Source: Betaproteobacteria bacterium (GTDB lineage Bacteria > Pseudomonadota > Gammaproteobacteria > Burkholderiales > Usitatibacteraceae). Taken from it: a stretch of 35,188 nucleotides of DNA. Below, piece after piece: positions 28,775-35,188 of the stretch. The translations under genes were made by a program, and so were the position numbers. The notes beneath the pieces are model-generated. The model was not told the origin of the DNA. It searched no databases and saw only the letters and a list, made by a program, of their open reading frames with translations. The stretch is taken from the NCBI GenBank assembly GCA_016790625.1, contig JAEUNB010000301.1, forward strand, positions 1 to 35,188, written 5' to 3'. Position 1 is the first letter of the stretch. Every line of letters starts with the position of its first letter.

Positions 28775-29704
28775 ATGCCGTCCGACCTTCCATTTACCGG
28801 CGAACGTTTTGTCCCCGGCGCCGCCAATGCCAAGGGCGAGATGTGGTACGAGCACTGGCATCGCTATCACTACGTTTTGCCATTGATTGCCGGCAAGCGG
28901 GTAGTCGATGTCGCCTGCGGCGAAGGCTATGGCAGCGCATTGATGAGCGGTACCGCCGCAGAGATAACCGGCGTGGATATTTCTGCCGACGCGATTGCCC
29001 ATGCGCGCAACGCCTATGCCGACCACGGCAATCTCAAGTTCATCGAGGGATCCTGCCTCAAGCTGCCATTCGATGCTGCGAGTATCGATGTGCTGGTGTC
29101 GTTCGAAACCATCGAGCACATTCACGAGCAGGCAGAGTTTCTCGACGAGATCAAACGCGTACTGAAGCCAGACGGCGTGCTCATCCTGTCGTCGCCTAAC
29201 AAGGCGGAGTATTCCGACAAACGCGGCTACGCGAATGAATTTCACGTCAGGGAACTGTACCGCGCCGAACTGGAGGCACTGCTCGCTTCACGCTTTCCGC
29301 ACTCACGCTGGATCTCACAGCGCAACGCCTTTGTCTCACTGATTGCTGAAGGTGGCGACAACGCTGCCGGCGAATCGCTGGCCGTTTCGCAGTTGGCGCC
29401 GGACAAGAAGATAGAAGCCCTGCCCGCGCTCTACTACCTTATCTTCGCCGGCAGAGATCAGGCTGTAATCGAGGCATTGCCGAAGCGCGTGTCGGCCTTT
29501 ACCGACGCGGAAGAATGGGCCTACAACGACTATCGAGAAACCTATCGCGGCTTTCGTCACTACATGCAGCGCGAGAAAGAGCTGGAAGCTGAATGCGCCC
29601 GATTGCGCACCGAGCTTGAGACTCGCAGCAACGCTGGGCCGACAACTGCGGCAGCAACTTCCGACTCCTGGCTTGCCCGCCTGATCAAGCGGCTGGCCAA
29701 CTAA
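28775..29704 (+). CDS. Class I SAM-dependent methyltransferase with C-terminal coiled coil
   Basis: The 309-residue protein has the SAM-binding motif [12 protein letters not shown] (residues 43-54), the acidic end of strand two (I-T-G-V-D-I), a motif IV stretch ([12 protein letters not shown]) and a later [10 protein letters not shown]. The N terminus T-G-E-R-F-V-P with E-H-W-H-R-Y-H resembles methyltransferases of surface-polysaccharide clusters. A helical, charged tail ([16 protein letters not shown]) may form a coiled coil. The substrate is unknown. It lies 26 bp before dapD and on the same strand, though a functional link is not evident. Confidence 0.85.
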   Translation: MPSDLPFTGERFVPGAANAKGEMWYEHWHRYHYVLPLIAGKRVVDVACGEGYGSALMSGTAAEITGVDISADAIAHARNAYADHGNLKFIEGSCLKLPFDAASIDVLVSFETIEHIHEQAEFLDEIKRVLKPDGVLILSSPNKAEYSDKRGYANEFHVRELYRAELEALLASRFPHSRWISQRNAFVSLIAEGGDNAAGESLAVSQLAPDKKIEALPALYYLIFAGRDQAVIEALPKRVSAFTDAEEWAYNDYRETYRGFRHYMQREKELEAECARLRTELETRSNAGPTTAAATSDSWLARLIKRLAN

Positions 29705-29730
29705 CCCCTCCTTCACCTCCACCAAACATC

Positions 29731-30582
29731 ATGAATAACGACAACCTCAAGTCCGCCATTGAATCCGCGTGGGATAACCGCGCCAACATTTCGCCGCAAA
29801 GTGCCGACAAGGCTCTCAAGTCCGCCGTCAACGACGTCATTGAGCAGCTCGATAAAGGCGTGTTGCGTGTGGCCGAAAAAATCGATGGCGAATGGACAAC
29901 CCATCAGTGGCTGAAAAAAGCGGTGCTATTGTCGTTCCGGCTGGAAGACAACCGCCTCGTGCGCTCCACGCCAGCGAAGGAGAATCGCGAAGTCAGCTAC
30001 CCGCAGTTCTACGACAAGGTCCCGACCAAGTTCGAGCATTACACCGAAGCCGACTTCGCTGCCGGCGGCTTCCGCGTCGTGCCGCCCGCCGTAGCCCGCC
30101 GTGGTGCCTTCATCGGCAAGGGTGCTGTGCTGATGCCGTCGTACGTAAACATCGGCGCCTATGTGGACGAAGGCACGATGGTCGATACCTGGGCTACTGT
30201 CGGCTCCTGCGCGCAGATCGGCAAGAACGTTCACCTCTCTGGCGGCGTCGGCATCGGGGGCGTACTGGAGCCGCTGCAGGCCAACCCGACCATTATCGAG
30301 GACGGCTGCTTCGTTGGCGCGCGCTCGGAAGTCGTCGAAGGCGTGATCGTTGGCGAAGGCTCGGTAATATCGATGGGCGTCTACATTGGCCAATCGACCA
30401 AGATCTACCACCGCGATACCGGCGAAGTCACCTATGGCCGCATCCCGCCCTACTCGGTCGTGGTATCCGGAAACTTGCCGTCTGCCGATGGCCGGTATAG
30501 TCTCTATTGCGCCGTGATCGTGAAACGTGTCGATGCGCAAACGCGGGCTAAGACCGGCATCAATGAATTGCTGAGAAGCTGA
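29731..30582 (+). CDS. dapD: 2,3,4,5-tetrahydropyridine-2,6-dicarboxylate N-succinyltransferase
   Basis: DapD succinylates tetrahydrodipicolinate in the lysine and meso-diaminopimelate pathway, so it feeds peptidoglycan synthesis. The 283-residue protein has an N-terminal helical domain and a left-handed beta-helix with hexapeptide repeats (from [12 protein letters not shown]). It carries the family-typical [18 protein letters not shown] and [11 protein letters not shown] stretches. The size is as expected (E. coli 274). It is followed after 31 bp by pilU. Confidence 0.96.
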   Translation: MNNDNLKSAIESAWDNRANISPQSADKALKSAVNDVIEQLDKGVLRVAEKIDGEWTTHQWLKKAVLLSFRLEDNRLVRSTPAKENREVSYPQFYDKVPTKFEHYTEADFAAGGFRVVPPAVARRGAFIGKGAVLMPSYVNIGAYVDEGTMVDTWATVGSCAQIGKNVHLSGGVGIGGVLEPLQANPTIIEDGCFVGARSEVVEGVIVGEGSVISMGVYIGQSTKIYHRDTGEVTYGRIPPYSVVVSGNLPSADGRYSLYCAVIVKRVDAQTRAKTGINELLRS

Positions 30583-30613
30583 GCGCCAACCAGGCGCCAT
30601 CTAGGGGAAAAGC

Positions 30614-31756
30614 ATGACGATTCTGGACAAACTGTTTGAGTTGATGGCGCAGAAGAACGCGTCCGATATTTTCGTTTCCGCCGGCGCGCCGATCACCATC
30701 AAGATCAACGGCAACGCGGTCCCGGTCAATGCCCAGGTGATGACCGGCGAAGACACCAAGAAATTGTTCTACGACAATCTGAAGCCGCACCAGATCGAAC
30801 GCTTTGAAAAGGAGCTTGAGCTCAATCTCTCGCAACCGATGGCCGGCATCGGCAACTTCCGTATCAACATGATGTACCAGAAGGGTACCGTCGCCGGCGT
30901 GGTGCGCTTTATCAGCAGCAACATCCCCGCCATTGACACCCTGCAGGTGCCGAATGTGCTGAAGCAGGTGGTGATGGAAAAGCGCGGCCTGATCCTGGTG
31001 GTTGGCGCGACTGGCTCCGGCAAATCGACCACGCTGGCCGCCATGCTGGATTTCCGCAACCAGATGAAATCCGGCCACATCCTCACCTTCGAAGATCCGG
31101 TCGAATTCATCTTCCAGTCGAAAAAATCGATCGTCAACCAGCGCGAAATCGGCAACGATTCGCATAGCTTCCACGAAGCGATGCGCAACGCCATGCGCCA
31201 GGCGCCTGACGCGATTCTGGTGGGCGAAATCCGCGACATCGAAACCATGAAGAGCGCGATGATGTATTCGCTCTCCGGCCACTTGTGCCTGGCCACCCTG
31301 CACGCCAACAACAGTTATCACGCACTCAATCGGATTATCAACTTCTTCCCGCTAGATCAGCGTGCCATCCTGCTGTCCGACCTTGGCGTATCGCTGAAAT
31401 GCATCATCTCGCAGCGCCTGGTGAAGAACGTTGAAGGTACGCGCTCGCCAGCGGTGGAAGTGCTGATGAACACCACCAACATTGCCGAACTGATTTCCGA
31501 GGGCAAGGTGGGTGAAATCAAGGAAGCGATGGAGAAGTCACTGACACCGGGCTCGCAGACTTTCGAACAGGATTTGTTCCGCCTGATTCGCACCGAAAAG
31601 ATTTCCATCGAGGAAGGTCTGGCCAACGCCGACTCCGCGACCAACCTGTCACTGCTGATCGGAAACTCCGGCATGGTGCCGGTTTACAAGGATGGTGCCC
31701 CGCCACCACCCAAACCCGGCGGCGGACCGAGCTTTACCGAATTCAAGATCAGTTAA
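30614..31756 (+). CDS. pilU: Type IV pilus retraction-type ATPase PilU
   Basis: PilU is a PilT-like hexameric ATPase that assists retraction of type IV pili and twitching. The 380-residue protein has an N-terminal PAS-like domain, Walker A G-A-T-G-S-G-K-S-T (131-139), the Asp-box region T-F-E-D-P-V-E-F, Walker B A-I-L-V-G-E-I-R-D and the His-box stretch A-T-L-H-A-N-N. It ends in a proline-glycine-rich tail that PilT lacks, and this with the length favours PilU. AGGGGAAAAGC precedes the ATG. Its usual partner pilT is not in this window. A terminator follows. Confidence 0.88.
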   Translation: MTILDKLFELMAQKNASDIFVSAGAPITIKINGNAVPVNAQVMTGEDTKKLFYDNLKPHQIERFEKELELNLSQPMAGIGNFRINMMYQKGTVAGVVRFISSNIPAIDTLQVPNVLKQVVMEKRGLILVVGATGSGKSTTLAAMLDFRNQMKSGHILTFEDPVEFIFQSKKSIVNQREIGNDSHSFHEAMRNAMRQAPDAILVGEIRDIETMKSAMMYSLSGHLCLATLHANNSYHALNRIINFFPLDQRAILLSDLGVSLKCIISQRLVKNVEGTRSPAVEVLMNTTNIAELISEGKVGEIKEAMEKSLTPGSQTFEQDLFRLIRTEKISIEEGLANADSATNLSLLIGNSGMVPVYKDGAPPPPKPGGGPSFTEFKIS

Positions 31757-31784
31757 AGAAAAGGGCCGCGAGGCCCTTTTTCTT
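31757..31784 (+). terminator. Terminator after pilU, probably bidirectional
   Basis: AAGGGCC-GCGA-GGCCCTT forms a 7-bp stem with an A-rich left side and a T-rich right side, so it can work on both strands. It lies between the convergent pilU and Bug genes. Confidence 0.85.
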
Positions 31785-31807
31785 TACGGCAATTCTTCCG
31801 CGATGAA

Positions 31808-32785
31808 CTAGTCCACGCGCGCGCCCGAGGCCTTCACGATCTTCGCCCACTTCTCGTTCTCGGCCTTGATGAACGTAGCGAACTCGGCTGGCGAGTTGCC
31901 GACCGGGTCTGCGCCGTTGGCGGCGAGCCGTTCCTTCATTTCCGCTGTTGCGATGGCGGCGACCGAGGCCTTGTTCAATTTGGCAACGATGTCCTTTGGT
32001 GTACCGGCGGGCGCCAGCAAGCCAAACCAGGATGTCGCATCAAACCCCTTCAGTCCCTCTTCATCCATGGTCGGCACATCCGGAAACGATGCCGAACGTT
32101 TGAGACTGGTTACGGCCAACGGGCGCAACTTGCCGGCCTTGGCATGCGGCAGTGCGGAAGGCATGTTATCGAACATCAATTGCACCTGACCGCCCAGCAA
32201 ATCTGTAACGGCCGGCGAACTTCCCTTGTACGGCACGTGCAGGATGTCCACGCCAGCCATCACTTTGTACAACTCGGCAGCCATGTGAATTGAGGTGCCG
32301 TTGCCCGACGAGGCAACGTTGAGCTTGCCGGGCATAGACTTGGCCAGCGCAGTCAGCTCCTTTACGTTCTTGGCCGCGACCGACGGATGTACTACGAGAA
32401 GATTCGGCACCCCCGCAACCAGCACCACCGGCTCGAAATCCTTTATGGCATCGTAGGGCATCTTCGAATACAGGCTCATGTTGATCGCATGCGTGCCCAC
32501 CGTGCCCATCACCAGCGTGTAGCCATCCGGCGCCGACTTGGCCACCGTATCTGCGCCGAGGTTGCCACCACCACCCGGTTTGTTTTCGACGATAACCGAC
32601 TGATTGAACGTCTTCTGCAGTTCCGCGCCAATCGACCGCGCCAGAATGTCCGTGGCGCCCCCGGGCGGGAACGGCACCACGATCTTGATCGGCTTATTCG
32701 GATAGGTTGCAGCACCCTGCGCTGCGGCGTTGACCGATATCAGCCCGAGCAGGATGGCCATCAGCAGTTGCTTGACGTTTTTCAT
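31808..32785 (-). CDS. Bug-family (TctC-like) solute-binding protein
   Basis: The 325-residue protein is a periplasmic binding protein of the Bug/TctC family, which is greatly expanded in Burkholderiales and binds carboxylates and related compounds. A signal peptide (M-K-N-V-K-Q-L-L-M-A, cleavage after A-A-A or A-Q-G-A-A) leads into the family start Y-P-N-K-P-I-K-I-V-V-P-F-P-P-G-G-A-T-D. Then come V-I-V-E-N-K-P-G-G-G-G-N-L-G and D-G-Y-T-L. No tctA/tctB transporter genes are adjacent, the usual case for orphan Bug proteins. AGGAGA lies about 5 bases before the ATG. The ligand cannot be told. Confidence 0.92.
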   Translation of the reverse strand: MKNVKQLLMAILLGLISVNAAAQGAATYPNKPIKIVVPFPPGGATDILARSIGAELQKTFNQSVIVENKPGGGGNLGADTVAKSAPDGYTLVMGTVGTHAINMSLYSKMPYDAIKDFEPVVLVAGVPNLLVVHPSVAAKNVKELTALAKSMPGKLNVASSGNGTSIHMAAELYKVMAGVDILHVPYKGSSPAVTDLLGGQVQLMFDNMPSALPHAKAGKLRPLAVTSLKRSASFPDVPTMDEEGLKGFDATSWFGLLAPAGTPKDIVAKLNKASVAAIATAEMKERLAANGADPVGNSPAEFATFIKAENEKWAKIVKASGARVD

Positions 32786-32937
32786 TTCGTTCTCCTCAGC
32801 ATGTGGTCCGGCTGAATACCGTTTTTTTAACTAGTCTAGGATAGAGTCAATTCCGCGATTCGTAAATTTGCGCAACTGCCGGCTTTACCGATTGCGACGC
32901 GAGACTCTGGCAAGCTCTATTTCCATTCTTGTCTACA

Positions 32938-34077
32938 ATGAATCCCGTTATCGAAAAAAACCTGTTTCGATCCGACGATCTGGTGATCGACTTCTTTTCC
33001 AATGGAACATGTGTGGACAAGATCGTGGCCTTCACATTCACTCCGCACGAAAACAATGGGGATTTCTGGCTGAATGGTACGGGATATGCTGGTGACTTTC
33101 TATTGCAAAACAACTTCGATGTGGTCGCGTTCAAGTCGGCAAAAAATCTATGGTACCAAAACCTTACCCACGAAACTCTCGCATTGATCGAACGCTTCAT
33201 TGACACCCATCCAGCCGGCCACACGAAGCGGGTCGGTTATGGCAGCAGCATGGGCGCCTACGCCGCCATACAGTTTTCGCGAGCGCTCAAACTGAACACA
33301 GTCCTCGCCATTTCACCGCAACTCGAAATCGATAAGCGCTACGATCGGCGCTGGGCGCAGGAAGCGAGACAGGTCAATTTCCGCCATCGTATCGACAAGC
33401 ACGCAGTTTGGGGCAGTTGCCGGTACTTCATCGCTTATGACCCGGAGACGGACGACGCACTTCACGTCAAGAAATTCCGGTCGCTGGTTCACCAGCGTCA
33501 ATTGGAGGAAATCCGCGTCCGGTTTTCTGGACATCCGACAACCACCTACTTCGCGGAAACCGGCATCATCAAGGACATCGCCCTTTCAGTCCTCCGGTCC
33601 GGCTCCCTTGGCGCTATTGACGTGCTCTCACGTCGACGACACTCGGCGCACTATCTGCTTGGACTCTCGGGAAATTTGACCATGAGGCGAAAGTACCGCT
33701 CCGCCTTGATCGCGATAGACAAGGCAATCTCGCTGGGCGCCAACACGGCGGAATTTCATTTGCAACGATGCCAGGTCCTTCACGGCTTGGGCCGGCACGA
33801 AGAAGCATTGCGCGCGCAGGATGACGCTCGACGGTCCATCGGCGATGACGTGCATCTGCAAGTCATATTGTCACATCATCTGGCAAAGTATCTAGACTTT
33901 ACCAGTGCCATGGAATTGGCAAAGCCGGCACTGCAACGATTTCCCTCAGATTCGCGACTGATGCTGCATGTGGCCTTGTTGCACATCATGCATGGCGGTC
34001 TCACCCATTGGGCTAGAGGGGCTGTGTACGCCTTGAGATCGTTCCTCTTATATCTGAAGCTGCGAACACTTAAATAG
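32938..34077 (+). CDS. Alpha/beta-hydrolase-like protein with C-terminal TPR-like repeats, unknown function
   Basis: I do not recognise this 379-residue protein by name. The first ~220 residues look like an alpha/beta-hydrolase fold: strands such as K-I-V-A-F-T-F and D-V-V-A-F, then the nucleophile elbow V-G-Y-G-S-S-M-G-A-Y-A-A (Ser104 in G-x-S-x-G), then T-V-L-A-I-S-P-Q and C-R-Y-F-I-A-Y-D-P-E-T-D-D (candidate Asp), and a later H-P-T-T (candidate His). Residues about 245-360 form helix pairs with TPR-like spacing (Y-R-S-A-L-I-A-I-D-K-A-I-S-L-G-A). No signal peptide is seen. Start choice is uncertain: the ATG at 32938 and a TTG at 32929 both lack a ribosome binding site. Copy D of the palindromic repeat begins one base after the stop. 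Confidence 0.75.
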   Translation: MNPVIEKNLFRSDDLVIDFFSNGTCVDKIVAFTFTPHENNGDFWLNGTGYAGDFLLQNNFDVVAFKSAKNLWYQNLTHETLALIERFIDTHPAGHTKRVGYGSSMGAYAAIQFSRALKLNTVLAISPQLEIDKRYDRRWAQEARQVNFRHRIDKHAVWGSCRYFIAYDPETDDALHVKKFRSLVHQRQLEEIRVRFSGHPTTTYFAETGIIKDIALSVLRSGSLGAIDVLSRRRHSAHYLLGLSGNLTMRRKYRSALIAIDKAISLGANTAEFHLQRCQVLHGLGRHEEALRAQDDARRSIGDDVHLQVILSHHLAKYLDFTSAMELAKPALQRFPSDSRLMLHVALLHIMHGGLTHWARGAVYALRSFLLYLKLRTLK

Positions 34078-34078
34078 T

Positions 34079-34144
34079 AAACTCCAACATTGGCGCGGTC
34101 CGCAGATCGAAAATGCCCGGAAACCCGCTCCAGAGCTGGAGTTT
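34079..34144. repeat. 66-bp palindromic repeat, copy D (between convergent genes)
   Basis: This copy starts one base after the stop of the hydrolase-TPR gene and ends 17 bp before the stop of the facing lipoprotein gene. Arms pair at about 16 of 23 positions, with the outer 8 pairs perfect. By-eye identity to copy B is about 49 of 66. The centre fits copy A better when inverted (about 52 versus 42 of 66). Both strands are open in the phase used in uppS (K-L-Q-H-W-R-G on plus, K-L-Q-L-W-S-G on minus). Confidence 0.88.
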
Positions 34145-34161
34145 TAAAATCGATTCGGCCG

Positions 34162-34566
34162 CTACCACTCGCGCAAATACGGCCGCCCGCGCACGTAAAC
34201 GACATACGGTCGCGGCGCCCAGCGCAAGCCATAGCCCGGCCAGCCTGGTCCGTTAAACCACAGGTCGTTAACCGCATTGCGGCGTCCAGTCTGCTCGGCC
34301 ATTTTGATCTGGCCCGCTTGCATATAGTCCAGCACCGCATCGGGCACACCATCGCGCGACAGCTTGGCGTATTGCGAAGCCGTCACGTCATAGGACGTAT
34401 GCGATTTCTTGATCTCGCCGATGATGGTCGGCGCATCCTTGCCCTGCTTGGACAGATCGACGATCTGCTCCAGTGTCAGTGGCGGCACCTCAGGTCCACC
34501 CAGGGTGGCGCAGCCGGAGAGCAGTAGCATTGCGGTAAAAGCGGAAGCGAGTAAACTACGCGTCAT
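34162..34566 (-). CDS. Small putative lipoprotein
   Basis: The 134-residue protein has a lipoprotein signal (M-T-R-S-L-L, a hydrophobic core, then the lipobox L-S-G-C with Cys19). Asp is not at position +2, so outer-membrane sorting is likely. The mature part has a short amphipathic helix region (L-T-L-E-Q-I-V-D-L-S-K-Q-G-K) with a SHOCT-like 'I-V-x-L-x-x-x-G' feel, then D-V-T-A-S-Q-Y-A-K-L-S-R-D-G-V-P-D-A-V-L-D-Y-M, and a Trp/Gly/Pro/Tyr-rich tail. The function is unknown. A perfect GGAGGT precedes the ATG by five bases. It is divergent from the hppD-like gene. Confidence 0.85.
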   Translation of the reverse strand: MTRSLLASAFTAMLLLSGCATLGGPEVPPLTLEQIVDLSKQGKDAPTIIGEIKKSHTSYDVTASQYAKLSRDGVPDAVLDYMQAGQIKMAEQTGRRNAVNDLWFNGPGWPGYGLRWAPRPYVVYVRGRPYLREW

Positions 34567-34807
34567 GTCACACCTCCTTCATCATTTCGCGGACCGTCAG
34601 TGTCCGTTCCGATCCGAAATTTGGATTGTCGTAAAGCGCCGCGGTTCCCATACGCCGCGATAAACGTCGCGCTTCGTTCCGATTCTAGCGCGCCGGTCCT
34701 CTCCGCCTTGCGCTCCGTTGTAACAAAACCTGTTGATTCCAGCACAAGTGCGGCCTGCGACCACACCGGACTTCATTTACACTGGATTTTACGAGCGGGA
34801 GAACACT

Positions 34808-35188
34808 ATGGATTTGTTTGAAAACCCGATGGGCACCGACGGCTTCGAATTCGTCGAGTACACCGCCCCCGATACCGAGGCGCTGGGCCGGCTGTTCGAA
34901 AGCATGGGCTTCACCGCCGTGGCGCGGCATCGTTCAAAGCGCGTCACGCTGTACAAGCAGGGCGGCATCAATTTCATCGTCAACGCCGAACCGGACAGCT
35001 TCGCGCAATCGTTCGCGCGTGTGCATGGCCCGTCCGCCTGCGCCTTCGGCATTCGCGTCAAGGATGCAGCGGCTGCCTTCAAGCGTGCAGTGGAACTCGG
35101 CGCCCGCCCCTACGACGGCCCGGTCGGTCCGATGGAATTGAACATCCCGGCGATCCAGGGCATCGGCGGCTCGCTGCTGTATCTGATT
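34808..35188 (+). CDS. hppD: 4-hydroxyphenylpyruvate dioxygenase, N-terminal part (cut by window)
   Basis: The 127 codons present match the N-terminal domain of bacterial HPPD, which converts 4-hydroxyphenylpyruvate to homogentisate in tyrosine breakdown. The start M-D-L-F-E-N-P-M-G-T-D-G-F-E-F-V-E-Y and the segment M-G-F-T-A-V-A-R-H-R-S-K are typical of the proteobacterial family, with I-N-F-I-V-N-A-E-P and G-P-S-A-C-A-F-G-I-R-V following. The iron ligands lie in the C-terminal half beyond the window edge. GGGAG lies about 6 bases before the ATG. The 241-bp gap before it shows no promoter I can defend. Confidence 0.9.
   Translation, partial: MDLFENPMGTDGFEFVEYTAPDTEALGRLFESMGFTAVARHRSKRVTLYKQGGINFIVNAEPDSFAQSFARVHGPSACAFGIRVKDAAAAFKRAVELGARPYDGPVGPMELNIPAIQGIGGSLLYLI

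Overview
The window looks like a chromosomal core segment of a moderate-GC betaproteobacterium, most likely Burkholderiales-like. This is inferred from gene order and gene types: rpsB-tsf-pyrH-frr-uppS-cdsA-dxr-rseP-bamA-ompH-lpxD-fabZ diverging from map-glnD, a smc-zipA-ligA cluster, type IV pilus ATPase pilU, and a Bug/TctC tricarboxylate-type binding protein. No insertion sequence, prophage, CRISPR array, tRNA or rRNA gene was found. Gene density is high and no gene-free stretch exceeds about 240 bases.

Region 1 (1-11920, minus strand) runs from a near-consensus promoter through rpsB and tsf (translation), pyrH (UMP kinase), frr (ribosome recycling), uppS, cdsA and dxr (isoprenoid and phospholipid precursors), rseP and bamA (envelope stress and outer-membrane assembly), ompH/skp (periplasmic chaperone), lpxD and a truncated fabZ (lipid A and fatty acids). 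Terminators follow rpsB and tsf. Region 2 (11964-16054, plus) holds a small membrane protein, map and glnD. Region 3 (16172-26235, minus) is a long co-directional set: smc, zipA, ligA, galU, hpt, a methylthio-nucleoside phosphorylase, def and a small membrane protein. Region 4 (26407-35188, mixed strands) holds queF, an outer-membrane beta-barrel, an EamA transporter, a SAM methyltransferase, dapD, pilU, a Bug-type binding protein, an alpha/beta-hydrolase-TPR protein, a small lipoprotein and the start of a 4-hydroxyphenylpyruvate dioxygenase gene.

The most unusual observation is a family of four 66-bp imperfect palindromes at 8010-8075, 16071-16136, 22635-22700 and 34079-34144. They align end to end without gaps. 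Three are intergenic (two between convergent genes, one just behind smc). The fourth lies inside uppS, in frame, and adds 22 codons to an otherwise normal protein. Because the length is a multiple of three and the palindrome keeps codon phase on both strands, either orientation in that phase encodes a peptide beginning about K-L-Q-H-W and ending about A-P-x-L-E-F. This resembles the protein-coding palindromic elements of Rickettsia in behaviour, but I do not recognise the sequence family.
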